64,000 nt of DNA from Przewalskia tangutica. Its lineage: Eukaryota > Streptophyta > Magnoliopsida > Solanales > Solanaceae. Where the stretch lies: assembly GCA_029844215.1 (NCBI GenBank), contig CM056736.1, positions 57,101,562 through 57,165,561 of the forward strand, read 5' to 3'. The position numbers and the translations under genes were made by a program. Below the pieces are notes generated by a model. That model was not told the DNA's origin, did not search any database, and worked only from the letters and a program-made list of their open reading frames with translations. Shown here in pieces: positions 12,830-23,543 of this stretch; the stretch's first letter is position 1; each line of letters starts with the position of its first letter.

Positions 12830-13760
12830 CGTACCTTCCTCGTACACTCGAACTCTTCCTACTATACGTACCACATTTCTGCCATTGCTTCAGTTTCCAA
12901 AATCTCGGGGTTACTATCTCTAACTTGGTCATCATTAACTGGGAACACTCTGGAGGGATCTCCGATTACTCTTCTGAAACATAGCAACATGGAATACCGG
13001 ACGTAATGCCTCCTAAATCGGACGACAGTGCTAACTTATAGGCAACCTGGCCTATTCTACTATTATCTGAAAATGCCCAAAGTACCTCGGGCTAAGTTTC
13101 CCCTTCTTTCCAAATTCCGTCACACCCTTCCGGGGTGGTACCTTGAAGACCACCGTCGACTGAACTCGGTGTCGACGCCGATCGTCGCGACTTCGGTGAC
13201 TCAGTGCTAATAACTTCTTCTGGATAAGCTTCACCTTATCCACATCCTGCTGAAACAAGTAGGGACCAAACTATCTGAACCTTGCCGACATCGAACCAAT
13301 CGGCCGTGACACTTCGCCCATACAAGGCTTCATAAGGCACCATCCGAATCTGAAATGGTAGCTAGTATAATACTCCTCAAAAGAGGCAAATAATCCTCGA
13401 CTACCACGAAATCAAAACACCTACTGTAACCTATCCTCAAATATGCGGATAAAATCGTTGTTCGTCCGTCGGCAGGGTGAATACAATCTGGGACTCACTT
13501 TGAGTTCCTAACCCGCTGGTAAAACCTCCCGAAAAAGAAATAGCCATAAAGCCGGCTCCACCTGCCGCTAAAATAAAAGTAGGAATCCGTGCGACCTTAC
13601 AACCTTCCGATATACAACATCTCGCGTAACCTCCGCCGAGTAAGCGATCCGACTAAAAGACAAGATAGGGTGACCCATCGGCCCTACTATCGGTCGAACG
13701 CATCCACAAACTTCGTCACGATGGTTACCTAATCTTGGGCCTAACACCCTCGTGACCATC
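12830..13760 (-). pseudogene. Integrase C-terminus and chromodomain remnant
   Basis: Minus-strand peptides in mixed frames: a core remnant (13568-13762) with YSAEVTRDVVYRKVVRSHGF, which resembles the Tekay YSAE..ARLYI.E.VRLHG segment; DVDKVKLIQKKLL (13200-13260); then FHVAM and IGDPSRVFPV near 12940-13000, the linker to the chromodomain. The tail (NPEILETEAMAEMWYV, 12850-12940) differs from the type A tail. It would help target integration, but it is too broken to function as given. Confidence 0.6.
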
Positions 13761-13985
13761 ATCTAGCGGGACCACCTCAAGCCCGACCATACTGGGCTGC
13801 GGGTTGACTCGCGATATGGCCTCAACCCGACCACCGTACTAAACTCGTTCCGATCCGAACAATCTTACGATTCACGCGTCATGAAAGCTACCACTTCCAT
13901 CTCACACTACCCATGGAATTATCACAACTTACACAATGCTAACCGAACATAGCACTCGCGTGTATCTACCATAACGACCTAAACA
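13760..13985 (-). other. Non-pol 3' segment shared with gag-only elements
   Basis: Antisense copy of the segment found on the + strand at about 28240-28500, 33880-34150, 39470-39720 and 49800-50060. Landmarks are ATTCCATGGGTAGTGTGA, TGGTAGCTTTCATGA, GGTGGTCCCGC and CACGAGGGTGTTAGGCCCAAG. It lies between gag and the integrase remnant. No open frame is conserved across the copies, and its origin is unknown. Confidence 0.6.
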
Positions 13986-14045
13986 AGTCTCTTAAGGCTG
14001 AAGATATCTCTGTAACTACTGCCTCACTTTCCCTTTGTCGCCCTA

Positions 14046-15020
14046 ATCAAATCCTGCTCTGCTGGGCGCATAACCAGTCTGCTGCTGAGAAGGCCCGCCT
14101 CGAAAGTTACCAAAGGACCCTGCTGTTCTGGCCCTCTTCTGCTGATCTAGGTTAATCCGTCGATCTCTACGTTCCTCAGTCTGCTGCGCATAAGCCTGTA
14201 CGCGGGCAATGTCCATGTCTGACTGAAGAGCTACACTTTGTACAACTCTCTGTTAGATAATCGTCATGTCCTGTGACATATCGGTGCACTCTATCCTCTA
14301 TGCATCACTAACGCGGGTCATGAGCGATAAGTCAAACTCTATACTGTATTCCCGAACCGTCCGCCCGTTCTGCCTCAACATCATAAATCCATCTGCCCGA
14401 GCTCTCCTCCTCTGCGAGGGCAAGGAGTGTGTAAGAAATGCCTCTGAGAACTCGTCCCCACCAGCTGGAGGCGCATGCTTCCCCCGGGATAGTTCCCAAG
14501 AATCAAACCGGTCGACTGCAGTACCATGCAGCCGATGCGAACCTAAGACCACCGACTGTGTCTCCGAAGCCTTGATCATTCTCATGATCCGCTGTAACTG
14601 TCGAGTAAACTCCTGAGGATCTTCCTCAGTCCCCGATCCATAGAACTCGGGTGGATTGCAACTCAAGAAGTCCCGAAATCTCAACTGTCGGATCTAGGGT
14701 GAACTACTGGTACTACCGGAACCTCCGACTCTCGTCTGTCCTCATTCCCAGCCACCAGACTAGCTAGTAACTGGGCCATCTCCTTGTAACTCATATCCTC
14801 TGTTCCTGGCCGTGGGACTAGAGGCTCAGGTATCGTGGTCTCAGTAGCTACTGCTACTGCTCTAAAACTCTCCTGGGGCTAGCGGCGTCGCAGAACTCCC
14901 CGAATGAAGCGCTGTCTCAGATAATGACCGGGCCCGTGCCCTGGTAACCTTCTGTGCTCTACTCGCAGCTCCCTCTGCTGCCTTGCCCTTCTGGGATCTG
15001 GTTGCCTTGCGTAGAGGCAT
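14046..15020 (-). pseudogene. gag of the recombinant left half (best-preserved gag here)
   Basis: Start ATG at 15020-15018 (MPLRKATRSQKGKAAEG, basic). An open stretch of 128 codons (14298-14684) contains the capsid domain: RFRDFLSCNPPEFYGSG, DPQEFTRQLQRI, SETQSVVLGSHRL, DRFDSWELSRG, EFSEAFLTHSLP, ADGFMMLRQ and REYSIEFD. This fits the retrotransposon gag family (PF03732-like). The C-terminal part runs toward NFRGG near 14100, after which the frame is lost; no zinc knuckle survives. CTG/CAG triplets are frequent here, unlike in the other gag copies. Confidence 0.7.
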
Positions 15021-15082
15021 AACGGGTGAAAAAGAATACGTCAGAGGGAGTCCAACTTATAACACAGCTCTAAGGCACGATC

Positions 15083-16060
15083 AATCTTGGAGAAACATCT
15101 CGCGCCCTGCAACTGGTCGAACAAATCATCAATACTGGGAAGGGGGTATCTGTTCTTAATGGTCACCTTGTTCAGCTGCCTGTAATCAACACACATGCGT
15201 AGCGTCCCGTCCTTCTTCTTCACGAACAATACCGGCGCTCCCCAGGGGGAAACACTAGGTCTGATGAAGCCCTTCTCCGAGAAATCTCGGTGGTCCTTGA
15301 CTCTCTCAACTCGGCGGTGCCATTACGTATGGCGGAATGGAAATAGCCGAGTGTCCGGCAAAGACATCTATACAAAACTCAATCTCCTCTCGGGAGGATA
15401 CCGAGGTCGTCTGGAAACACGTCGGGAACTCTCGACTCATCGGGCCGTGAAAATCTGGTACCGCAGCTTCAGTATCAAACACCCGAACGAGATGGTAGAT
15501 ATACCCCTTCTGCACCATCTTCCTAGCCTTGAGGTAGGAAATAAACCTACCCATCGGCGATACGGTGTTTCCCTCCCACTCAACAACCGGCTCCTCAGGA
15601 AACTGGAACCGTACTACTCTCTCCCGGCAGTCTACATTGGCGTAGCAAGAAGCTAGCCAATCCATACCCATGATCACGTCGAAATCAGTCATGTCCAACT
15701 CTATCAAGTCGGCTAGGTCGACGGCGCGAATGGTCACTGGACAAGCCCTATATACCCGCCGAGCTACCACCGAATCACCCACTGGCGTAGCTACCTCGAA
15801 AGGGTCTATGGACTCAGGCTCTATCCCTATCCTACTAGCAATAAGGGGAGATATATAGGACAGAGTAGAACCAGGATCTATCAAGGCATACACATCAAAC
15901 CCAGACTCTGATAAGGTACCTGTGACGATATCAGGTGAGGCCTCCTGATCCTGCCGGCTGGACAAGGCATAAATGCGGTTCTGAGGACCGCTAGAACTGG
16001 ACCGCGCCACGACCTCTGCCGCGACCTGCTGGTCCATGAGTACCACGCCTCGGGCGTGGC
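15083..16060 (-). pseudogene. Protease and RT N-terminus, type A pol
   Basis: The open frame 15306-16508 carries the retropepsin: DVYALIDPGSTLSYISPL (near 15850-15900), the flap region, DFDVIMGMDWLAS, EWEGNTVSP, and the linker to RT. A second frame (15083-15229) carries the RT start FVKKKDGTLRMCVDYRQLN and KIDRA, where the sequence ends at the recombination point 15079-15082. The protease active triplet is DPG rather than DTG/DSG, as in both other copies. The catalytic YxDD/FIDD part of RT is absent. Confidence 0.8.
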
Positions 16061-17236
16061 TATGAGGGCGAAGAACCGGCAGAACCACGAAGGTGAGCTC
16101 TACCACCAGCGCCCCGGTCGGACGATCCTCGCAAAGTGACCTGCAGCCTGGCGTAACAAGCTCCGTGCGATGCCACACTTCCGTAATGGGATCTGCGCAT
16201 CGACCACGGCGGGGTGGTCCGTCGGCGATCCTCTCTGCTCTGGGCGTCACGAAGCCACAGGGCCACAGTGCGCCCTCGAATACTCTGGTGTCTTGAGGGC
16301 GGTGCAGAGTGCTCTGGTGGGCGTGGTGCAAATCTAGGCTGCTGCGAGGCCGCCACCACGATAGCCACGGAAGACCCTCGTCACGGCCTTCTGCTGCTGT
16401 CGACTCGTCGGCCTCTGCGCTCGCCGCGTCAGGCGTGAGCCTGCATACGGGTAATATCCATGCCTGGCTGAAGAGCCACACCCGCACAAGACTCGGCCAT
16501 ATAATCATCTAGCCCCGTGACGTAACGATGCACCCTGTCCTCCATATCTGCTACCAATGCAGGGACATATCGAGCCAACGAATCAAACTCAACGTTGTAC
16601 TCCCTAACGGTGCGTCCTCTGCCTCAGCAACAAGAATCTATCGGCCCGTGCCCTACTCATCTGTGGAGGCAAGAATTGAGTGAGAAAGGCCTCTGAAAAC
16701 TCGTCCCATCTGCTGGAGGTGCATGCTCTCCCGAAAGCACCACGAATCAAACCAATCGATTGCGGTATCACGCGGCCGATCTGAACCGAAAGGTCACAGA
16801 CTCGGTCTCGAGGCCTTGATCACCGCGTGATCCTCTGAGGCGACGGATGAACTCCTGCGGATCATCCTCCGGCCTCGACCCGTTAAACTCTGGCGGGCTA
16901 CAACTCAGGAAATCTCGTAGCCTCAAACTATCTGCCCTCGGGTGAACCACGGTGCGGCCCGAACTGAATGCCGCGTCGGCTGTCCTCGTATGCGGCCACG
17001 ATCACGGCGATGGCGGGCCATCTCTCAGAACCCATCTCATCTTCTCCGGTGTGGGGTGGAGGTGTAGGTCTTGTGGTCTCGCTCGGCCCGCTGCTGCGAC
17101 CCTAAACCCTCACGGTGGCGGCGTCGTAGAACTCGCCGTCTCGGTATAGGCGGGCTGAGCCTCGTGACTCTAGGTGTCATGCTAGCGGATCCCTCATTGC
17201 CTTGCCTTACAGGCGGGTTGCCTTACGTGGAGGCAT
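16060..17236 (-). pseudogene. gag of type A element (right half of mosaic)
   Basis: Start ATG at 17236-17234 after a leader of about 190 bases from the primer site. The capsid N-terminus is visible at 16768-16950 (LRLRDFLSCSPPEFNGS, DDPQEFIRRL). C-terminal gag (16380-16520) has the MDITRMQAHA-like segment in mixed frames. A zinc-knuckle area lies near 16130-16200 (CHTS/VWHRT in different frames), not intact. Gag continues directly into the protease frame, as usual for Tekay gag-pol. Confidence 0.65.
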
Positions 17237-17425
17237 AATCATTTACGAGAAAGGAATACGTTAGAGGTCCAACTATAACCGACTCTAAAGCACGATCTCA
17301 GAGTGAGAAGAATGGAAACCAATCCTAAATATCCTATAGCCTCCTGATTATTGGTGTGGTGCACAACACACCGATAATCAAGACTCTACTAGATACGGTC
17401 TGTAGACACTTTCCGAGGATTAACT

Positions 17426-17437
17426 GCTCTGATACCA
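17426..17437 (-). promoter_or_regulatory. Primer binding site (initiator tRNA-Met)
   Basis: Minus strand TGGTATCAGAGC, an exact match to the initiator tRNA-Met 3' end complement used by most plant Ty3/gypsy elements. It lies four bases from the LTR end at 17442. Confidence 0.9.
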
Positions 17438-17441
17438 CTTT

Positions 17442-19878
17442 TGTCACGACCCGTTCCGGGGCCCGTGACTGGTGCCTTACCCGGGCACCCAAGTAGTCAT
17501 ACATCAGAGAAAATCAGCGGAATATAAAACAAGACATGAATCAAATGAAAATTTAGACACAGTTTATATGAGAAAAAGTCGCCTTTCGGCATAATATATA
17601 TAAACCAAAATCTGGCAGTTTACATCCTTACTGTACAACAGGACTACAGACCTCTAAGGAAGTAAACAACTATGGCGGGACAGGGCCCCGCCATACCCTG
17701 ACAGTACAAAACTATCTACAACAGGGAGATCATACCCAAAAGTAGAGCCTCCGGAGAAGATGGAGCTCCTGACACCAACGCAAAGGATCCTAAGGATGCG
17801 GATCTAGCACTGCTTGCCTTACTGCGGCATGAACGGCCCGAAGGAGGTCGATCTGGTACTAAGTATGTGAAGCGTAAAATACTTAAATGAAATCATATCA
17901 TTTTAAAACCGGTTTACAAATATGCACGAAACAACGATATAGCGCACATAGTGCCACATCATAAACAAGAGCAACAATAGGTAAACTGTAACAGGTCTTT
18001 TCTAGGCTGCGAATGATCGAAGCAGGGCCAATCGCCTGTAGTATCACTATGCAAGCCTAATCCTGGACTCCCGTAGTCCGCATAGGCCACTCACATAGGC
18101 GCATAGGGTATAACCCGCGTCGAGGGTAGCTACTCCTCGGCGTCGTCTGGACTCGTAGTCCGCATGGCCACATGACCGCGTGAGGTATAACCCGCACACT
18201 AACACGGAACTCTCGTAGCTCGCATAGGTCCCTGGACCCGCGTGAGGTATTCTCGAATCATGGTCCTGCACCTCCGAGTCTACCGCGTCGGAGGCGACAA
18301 CCCCGGTAACATGTCAAGAGGTGAGTGATATAGTACTAACATAACAGCTTATAGTTTAAACAACATAAGCATAAGTAAGATGACCCCTTTACACAAAGCG
18401 TTACAAGATACTAACACATAGCATCACAATATGTCTACTCATCAAAACCATCTTATTATACCTTTAAATCAATACAAGTCTTTTATAAACATATAAGTAA
18501 ATCGTTCCTTTTATAAAACTTAAACCGTTATACTTAACTTCCCATAAAGCTAGTATAACCCTTAAGCTTCTTGTTTTAAAAACAACTATTCTTCTTCTTT
18601 CAAAGCGTGTTATAATTCTTTTGAAAGACTTTTTAAGATCTTTATTATTCAGGGCTTAAGTCGCAAGACATTCTGTAAGTATTATTCGGGCTTAAGTCAA
18701 AAGACATTGCCGTAGTTATTATTCGATTAGCACATGTATGCGTCTACCGTATATATATTTTAAAATATCATGCTTTAGGAAGAATCACATACCTTCTGAA
18801 AACCTCCGCCAAGTTGAATATGTCGCGTATGAGAATCACCTATAATAGTCACGGACATCTATCAAAGTCTAGACTACTCAGAGGTCATTCTAAGCAGAGG
18901 GTTCTCAATTCTACGGAAAGTCGGGCACTTCCTGCGGTGAGCTATATAAGTCATGTGAAACGATCCTATGTAAGTATAGTTCAATTATTCTTCTTTTATA
19001 CCCTTCTCTTTGTGATAGCATTCAATTCTATTACGTAATAATCTTCTAAGTATTTATACTTATTCTTATACTTCTACAGATGTATTCTCTAATTATAAAG
19101 AAGGGTAAGTTTATTTACCTCGATAAGCCCAAAATTATCCAAGTATAAGCGTCGCTCTGAGCAAGGTTTAGCTCTAATTTGTATGCGCTCTGAAGCTCGA
19201 GAACCCTTAGAAGTTCTTCACAACTTCTACTAAGTACAAAGGGATTTGGGCTAGGGTAGTTTGGGCATTATAACAATACTAGAAGGCAACTTTTCTACCA
19301 AGGGAGGGGGGGTAGATTTTGGCTAGGCTAGGGGGAGGCCCTCGGCAAACTTCACTCAAGGGGGGGGGGGGGGGGAGTAGGCTTTGGACGAAAAAGGCTT
19401 AAGGGAGAGGGAAGGATTTTTCAAGACTTAGAAAGCTTGTTTGTGGATGAAGAACTCTTCATCACAAGAGGGGTATTTATAGGTCAAGGAATGGCCAACC
19501 AATGGCCAAGATTATGCCAAGTGCAAGGCAAGTGTAAGGCCAAGATTAGGGCAAGTGTACCTTATCCACTTGCACACAAAATATCCTACCAACTCCAAGA
19601 CAAAAATAAGCCATCCATTCGGCCCTATGGACGCCTCACATCCATCAATTGGAGGGTGACAAGTGTCGCCCTCCCGTTGGTCCAAAGTGTTTCGTCTCTC
19701 GGAAAAATCCGCAAAAATTAGCAATGGCATGGCGGAATTTATCTACGCGAGTCTAGTAAAGCGTTTCGTCGAAACGATTCTTTGTGAGAGTTGTGCCCAA
19801 AACGTCCCATGCCTAAACTTTAAGGCTAAACTTTCGTCGTGCGCCTCACGTACATACTCGGAAAATACGAGTATAACA
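17442..19878 (-). repeat. Complete LTR, type A, minus strand
   Basis: 2437 bp from TGTCACGACC to GTATAACA, the same length as the LTR at 42484-44920. It acts as 5' LTR for the mosaic element (primer site at 17426) and as 3' LTR for the pol fragment at 19879-23303, so two elements share it. Inside: U3 inverted repeat 19652-19673 (one mismatch), TATA complement 19473-19481, leader block about 19110-19240, minisatellite 18047-18300. Confidence 0.9.
18047..18300 (-). repeat. Minisatellite of type A LTR ('GTAGTCCGCATAGGCC')
   Basis: Irregular units around CTCGTAGTCCGCAT, GGCCACATGACCGCGTGAGGTAT and similar. The counterparts are at 43095-43370, 58840-59100 and 61740-62030, and on the + strand at 41940-42110. 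Some CGCAT units read CGCGT here, again at a variable site. Confidence 0.7.
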
Positions 19879-19989
19879 TTCTCCTCGCCGAAACATTCGT
19901 CGAATGTTCCTTCCCAAACGATTAACGATAAGATTCTTCATAACTTAAGCGGTTTGCAAATGCCACACACGGCACAAAACAACACTTAG

Positions 19990-20640
19990 GCATAAGCGAT
20001 AGTGAAAATTTATAAGTAGGAAAGTGAATTACACGGAGGTGTGGGAATAGGTGAGGATACTTCGCCTCATGTCCTCCTCGACTTCTCACGTCATCTCCTC
20101 CACGAGCTCGTTCCGCCACGTAACTTTGTGGAAGCCACGTCCGTCGCAGACGCCTAACACGGCGATCGATTATCGCTATGGGAACCTCCTCATACGATAA
20201 CCCCTCGGTCACACTGGACATCGTCAATCGGATGCACCACTAGATGGATCCGATACATCTCTCGGCATAGAAACATGAAACACCGGATGCCTTGCCTCCG
20301 GATCGGACGACAGATCCAACTCGTAGGCAACCTTGCCTACCTGCGGACAATCGATAGGGCCCAATGTACCTTGGTGAGTTTCCCTTTCTTCCGAATCTCA
20401 TCACACCGCCATGGGTGACACCTTCAGAAAACTCAATCATCAACCTCGAACTCCGGATCTTGCGGCGATGATCTGCATATGACTTCTGTCGACTCTGAGC
20501 TGTCAGCAACCTCTCCCGGATAAGCTTCACCTTATCCACTGCCTGCTGCACCAAATCTGGTCCCGCTAACTGCACCTCGCCCACATCGAACCAGCCTATC
20601 GGCGATCTGCACTTCCTCCCATACAAGGCCTCATAAGGCG
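19990..20640 (-). pseudogene. Integrase C-terminus and chromodomain tail
   Basis: Frame 20240-20626 begins MYGRKCRSPIGWFDVGEVQL, then VDKVKLIRERLLTAQSRQKSYADHRR and MRFGRKGNSPRYIGPYR, the GPY/F module of Ty3 integrases (GPYR near 20330). Frame 19922-20227 has VTEGLSYEEVPIAIIDRRVRRL and ends AKYPHLF, the Tekay-type chromodomain that in related elements binds modified histone H3 to steer integration. A frame change separates the two. Confidence 0.85.
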
Positions 20641-20684
20641 CCCGTCGAATCCGGAGTGGTAGCTATTATTATAAGCAAACTCAA

Positions 20685-21549
20685 CTAGAGGCAAATGATC
20701 CTCCCGGTACCCACGAAGTCGATAACACGGGCTCGCGACATATCCTCAAGAGTGCGGATAGTGCGCTCGGCTGTCCGTGCATGCGTGGATGGAATGCGTT
20801 GCTCGAGCTCACTGCGTCCTAAACCCTTTCGGAAAGACCTCCGAGTTAGCGAAACCGGGCTCCTGCGATATGATCGAAATAGGGACTCCATGCAGTCTGA
20901 CGATCTCTCGGATGTAAAGTCTGGCATAATCCTCAGCCGAAAAAGTCGTCCTGACGGGAAGAAAGTGGGCTGATTTCGTCAGCCTGTCGACGATAACCCA
21001 TATAGAATCATGCTTCCTCGGAGTGCGAGGTAATCCTGTGATAAAGTCCATGTTGATCACCTCCCACTTCCAAGTCGGGATCTCTATCGCCTGCAACAAA
21101 CCACCAGGCCTCTGGTGCTCTACCTTCACTTGCTGACAACACGGGCACTGAGCTACGAATTCTGCAACGTCCCTCTTCAAGCCATCCCACCAATACACAG
21201 ATCTAAGGTCGTGGTACATTTTGGTCGACCCTGGATGGATAGAGTAACGCGCACTGTGTGCTTCCCCTAGAACCTGCTGCCGAAGTCCTGAAACATCTGG
21301 AACACACAACCTGCCCTCAAACCTTAGCACCCCATCAGGTGCTACCTCAAAAGGACCCTTTCCCTCACGAAGAGCCGCATCACGATAACGTGTCAGAACT
21401 GGATCTCGGAATTGCCTCTTCACCTCGCCGGCGATGGAAGACTCGGCAACATCACGAACTCGAACCCCACCGCTATCGTAATCAATCAAGCGGACACCAA
21501 GGCTCGCTAATCGATGCAAATCACGAACCATGCCCCTCCTCTCTAGCAC
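20685..21549 (-). pseudogene. Integrase zinc-binding and catalytic core
   Basis: The 246-codon open frame (start at 21549) holds the zinc module H98, H105, C135, C138 (HPGSTKMYHDL...CPCCQQ) and the first catalytic Asp, D168 in MDFITGLP. The expected second Asp (IISDR in relatives) is read as Gln (SQEPGF, residue 229, about 20863-20865), beside a CTG triplet. Catalytic Glu would follow in the next frame (20685-20927). It would join element DNA to host DNA. Confidence 0.85.
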
Positions 21550-22000
21550 ATCGATAGGCTCCCATCGACTACGACTAAGAGCATACGCCTAACATTGGCC
21601 TTCCCGGGTGGTACAGATATCAACATCGTAATCCTTAGCAACTCTAACCACCGTCTGCGCCGTAAGTTCGACTCCTCTGGTGAAGATATCTGGAGGCTCT
21701 TGTGGTGCGTATAAATATCCACGTGAACCCCATACAAATAGTGCCTCGGATCTTGGCGTGAATCACGGTGCGACTCGATATCGTGGGTGGGGTAGTTCCT
21801 CTCGTGTTTCTTAAGCTGTCGGGATGCGTACGCTATAACTCTACCCTGCTGCATCAACACACATCCCAGCCCGATGCCTGACGCATCACAATACACGACA
21901 TAACCATCTGGACCCTCTGGAAGAGTAAGAACGGGGGCGGTCGTCAGTCTCTCCTTTCGGAATCGAAACCACGCTCCAAGCATCATCCATCAAACTTAGC
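21543..22000 (-). pseudogene. RNase H domain of pol
   Basis: The frame has PVLTLPEGPDGYVVYCDASGIG, then GCVLMQQGRVIAYASRQLKKHERNYPTHD. The YCDAS Asp is the first active-site acid; the TDHKSL-like segment is read as THHKSLQ. Loss of frame occurs after NYPTHDIE. RNase H removes the RNA strand after first-strand synthesis. Confidence 0.85.
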
Positions 22001-22760
22001 GCCTTACGAGTCAGCCTAGTCAATGGTGCAGAGATAGAAGCAAACTTCTCTACGAACCGCCGATAATATCTGAGGCCTGTAAAGCTGCGCCTCAGCCGGA
22101 GTAGTAGGTCTAGGCAAGTCTGTTGCCTCGATCTTGGCGTATCACTCGAATGCCATCGGCCCGGCAATATGCCCAAGAAAAGCCACGAAGTCAACAAAAC
22201 TCACATTTGGAAAACTGGGCGTATAATCTGCTGGTCTGGAGAAGCCGGCCACGATCCTCAAATGCTCGCATGCTCTGCTCTGGCGAGAATAAACCAAGAT
22301 ATCATCAATGAACACTATCACAAGCGTGTCCAAAAATGGTTTGAACACTCGGTTCATCAAATCCATGAATACTGCTGGAGCATTGGTCAACCCAAAGACA
22401 TGACCACGAACTCATAATGCGTCAGGGTCGGAATGCGATCTAGGGACATCCACCTCTCGACTCGAACGATGATAGCGATCGCGATCAATCTTGGAGAAAC
22501 ATCTCGCGCTCGCAGTGGGTCGAACAAATCATCAATCACGGGAAGGGTATACATTCTTAATGGTCACCTTGTTCACCGTAATCAACACACATGCGCGGCG
22601 TCCGTCCTTCTTCTTCACGAACAATCTGGCACTCCCGGAAACACTAGTCTGATGAAGCCGCTTCTCGAGAAATCTCTCGGTGGTCCTTCAACTCTCTCAA
22701 CTCGGCAGGTGCCATTCTGTATGGCGGAATGGAAATAGGCCGAGTGTCTGGCAGCACATC
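22000..22760 (-). pseudogene. Reverse transcriptase
   Basis: The frame at 22142-22390 has TNAPAVFMDLMNRVFKPFLD and VIVFIDDILVYSR, with FIDD as the catalytic pair. N-terminal RT peptides (KKKDGR..., about 22560-22620) and AELRELKD (about 22660-22700) lie upstream in other frames. The frame shifts sit in short stretches where the copies at 15083 and 55980 have CTG or CAG. Confidence 0.85.
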
Positions 22761-23303
22761 TATACAAAACTTAATCTCCCTCTCAGGAGGGATACCCGGG
22801 AGGTCGTCTAGAAACACGTCTGGGAACTCTCTGACTCTTGGGCGGTGAAAATCTGGTACGCGACGATTCAGTATCAAACACCCGAACGAGATGGTAGATA
22901 TACCCCTTCTGCACCATCTTCCTAGCCTTGAGGTAGGAAATAAACCTACCCCTCGGCGATACGGTGTTTCCCTCCCACTCAACAACCGGCTCCTCAGGAA
23001 ACTGGAACCGTACTACTCTCTCCCGGCAGTCTACATTGGCGTAGCAAGAAGCTAGCCAATCCATACCCATGATCACGTCGAAATCAGTCATGTCCAACTC
23101 TATCAAGTCGGCTAGGGTCTGACGACTGCAAATGGTCACTGGACAAGCCCTATATACCCGCCGAGCTACCACCGAATCACCCACTGGCGTAGCTACCTCG
23201 AAAGGGTCTATGGACTCAGGCTCTATCCCTATCCTACTAGCAATAAGGGGAGATATATAGGACAGAGTAGAACCAGGATCTATCAAGGCATACACATCAA
23301 ACC
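22760..23303 (-). pseudogene. Protease and linker, truncated at N-terminus
   Basis: Minus-strand frame 22783-23433 holds DVYALIDPGST (Asp at about 23278-23280), DFDVIMGMDWLAS and EWEGNTVSPRG. Its first 43 codons (23304-23433) are antisense LTR, so the open frame is a chance fusion across a rearrangement point. The sequence nearly equals the same region at 15500-15900 and 56340-56760. Confidence 0.85.
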
Positions 23304-23534
23304 CACGGATTTTTCCGAGAGACGAAACATTTTGGACCAACGGGAGGGTGACAAGTGTCACCCTCACATTGGAAGGAAGGGGCGGCAAAGTAGTCGAAAT
23401 AGGTGGCATGGTTAGGTAGGATATTTTGTGCAAGTTGGTGTGGTAGATGGATAAGGTGCACTTGGCTTAATCCTAGCCCTACACTTGCCTAACACTTGGA
23501 TGAATCTTGGCCTTTGGTTGGTCATTTCTTGACC

Positions 23535-23543
23535 TATAAATAC
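23535..23543 (+). promoter_or_regulatory. LTR promoter TATA box
   Basis: TATAAATAC inside GACCTATAAATACCCC, 170 bases after the U3 inverted repeat. The same box is at 29200-29208, 34828-34836, 40665-40673, 45482-45490 and 50889-50897 on +, and as complement at 4606, 8474, 19473, 44510, 60219 and 63102. Transcription would start about 30 bases downstream, so most of each LTR would be R/U5 leader. Confidence 0.75.

Larger units (their letters stand above)
12555..17441 (-). mobile_element. Mosaic internal region joining two element types
   Basis: On the minus strand the order is: primer site 17426-17437, gag, protease, RT N-terminus, then at 15079-15082 (GATC) a jump into a second leader, second gag, non-pol 3' segment, an integrase/chromodomain remnant, polypurine tract (complement at 12555-12567), and the LTR. 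RT core, RNase H and most of integrase are missing. The right part (15083-17441) matches type A, the left part a gag-only or type C relative. The flanking LTRs are of different types (A at 17442, C/B at 9263), as expected for a recombinant. Confidence 0.8.
19879..23303 (-). mobile_element. Gag-pol internal fragment, type A, 5' truncated in protease
   Basis: On the minus strand it runs protease, RT, RNase H, integrase, chromodomain tail, 3' end, into the LTR at 17442-19878. It begins abruptly at 23303 in the protease, just after DVYALID, where a + strand LTR fragment starts. Gag, primer site and 5' LTR are missing. No target duplication is visible at 23303/23304, so this is a rearrangement rather than a clean insertion. 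Confidence 0.85.

Noticed and set aside
13760..13985. A possible host gene fragment because of its GC content
   Set aside because: The same segment occurs in five element copies at the same internal position, so it belongs to the element family, whatever its ultimate origin.
14266..14616. A + strand 116-codon open frame opposite gag
   Set aside because: Antisense shadow of the gag frame 14298-14684, which has clear capsid motifs.
19361..19376. Long G run (and C runs near 46147 and 51551) as a G-quadruplex element
   Set aside because: Homopolymer length differs between sister LTRs and is unreliable in this sequence given the other signs of indel error; no repeated G-tract pattern.
22783..23433. 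Minus-strand 216-codon frame with a novel N-terminus on a protease
   Set aside because: The first 43 codons are antisense LTR joined by a rearrangement; it is not a captured domain.
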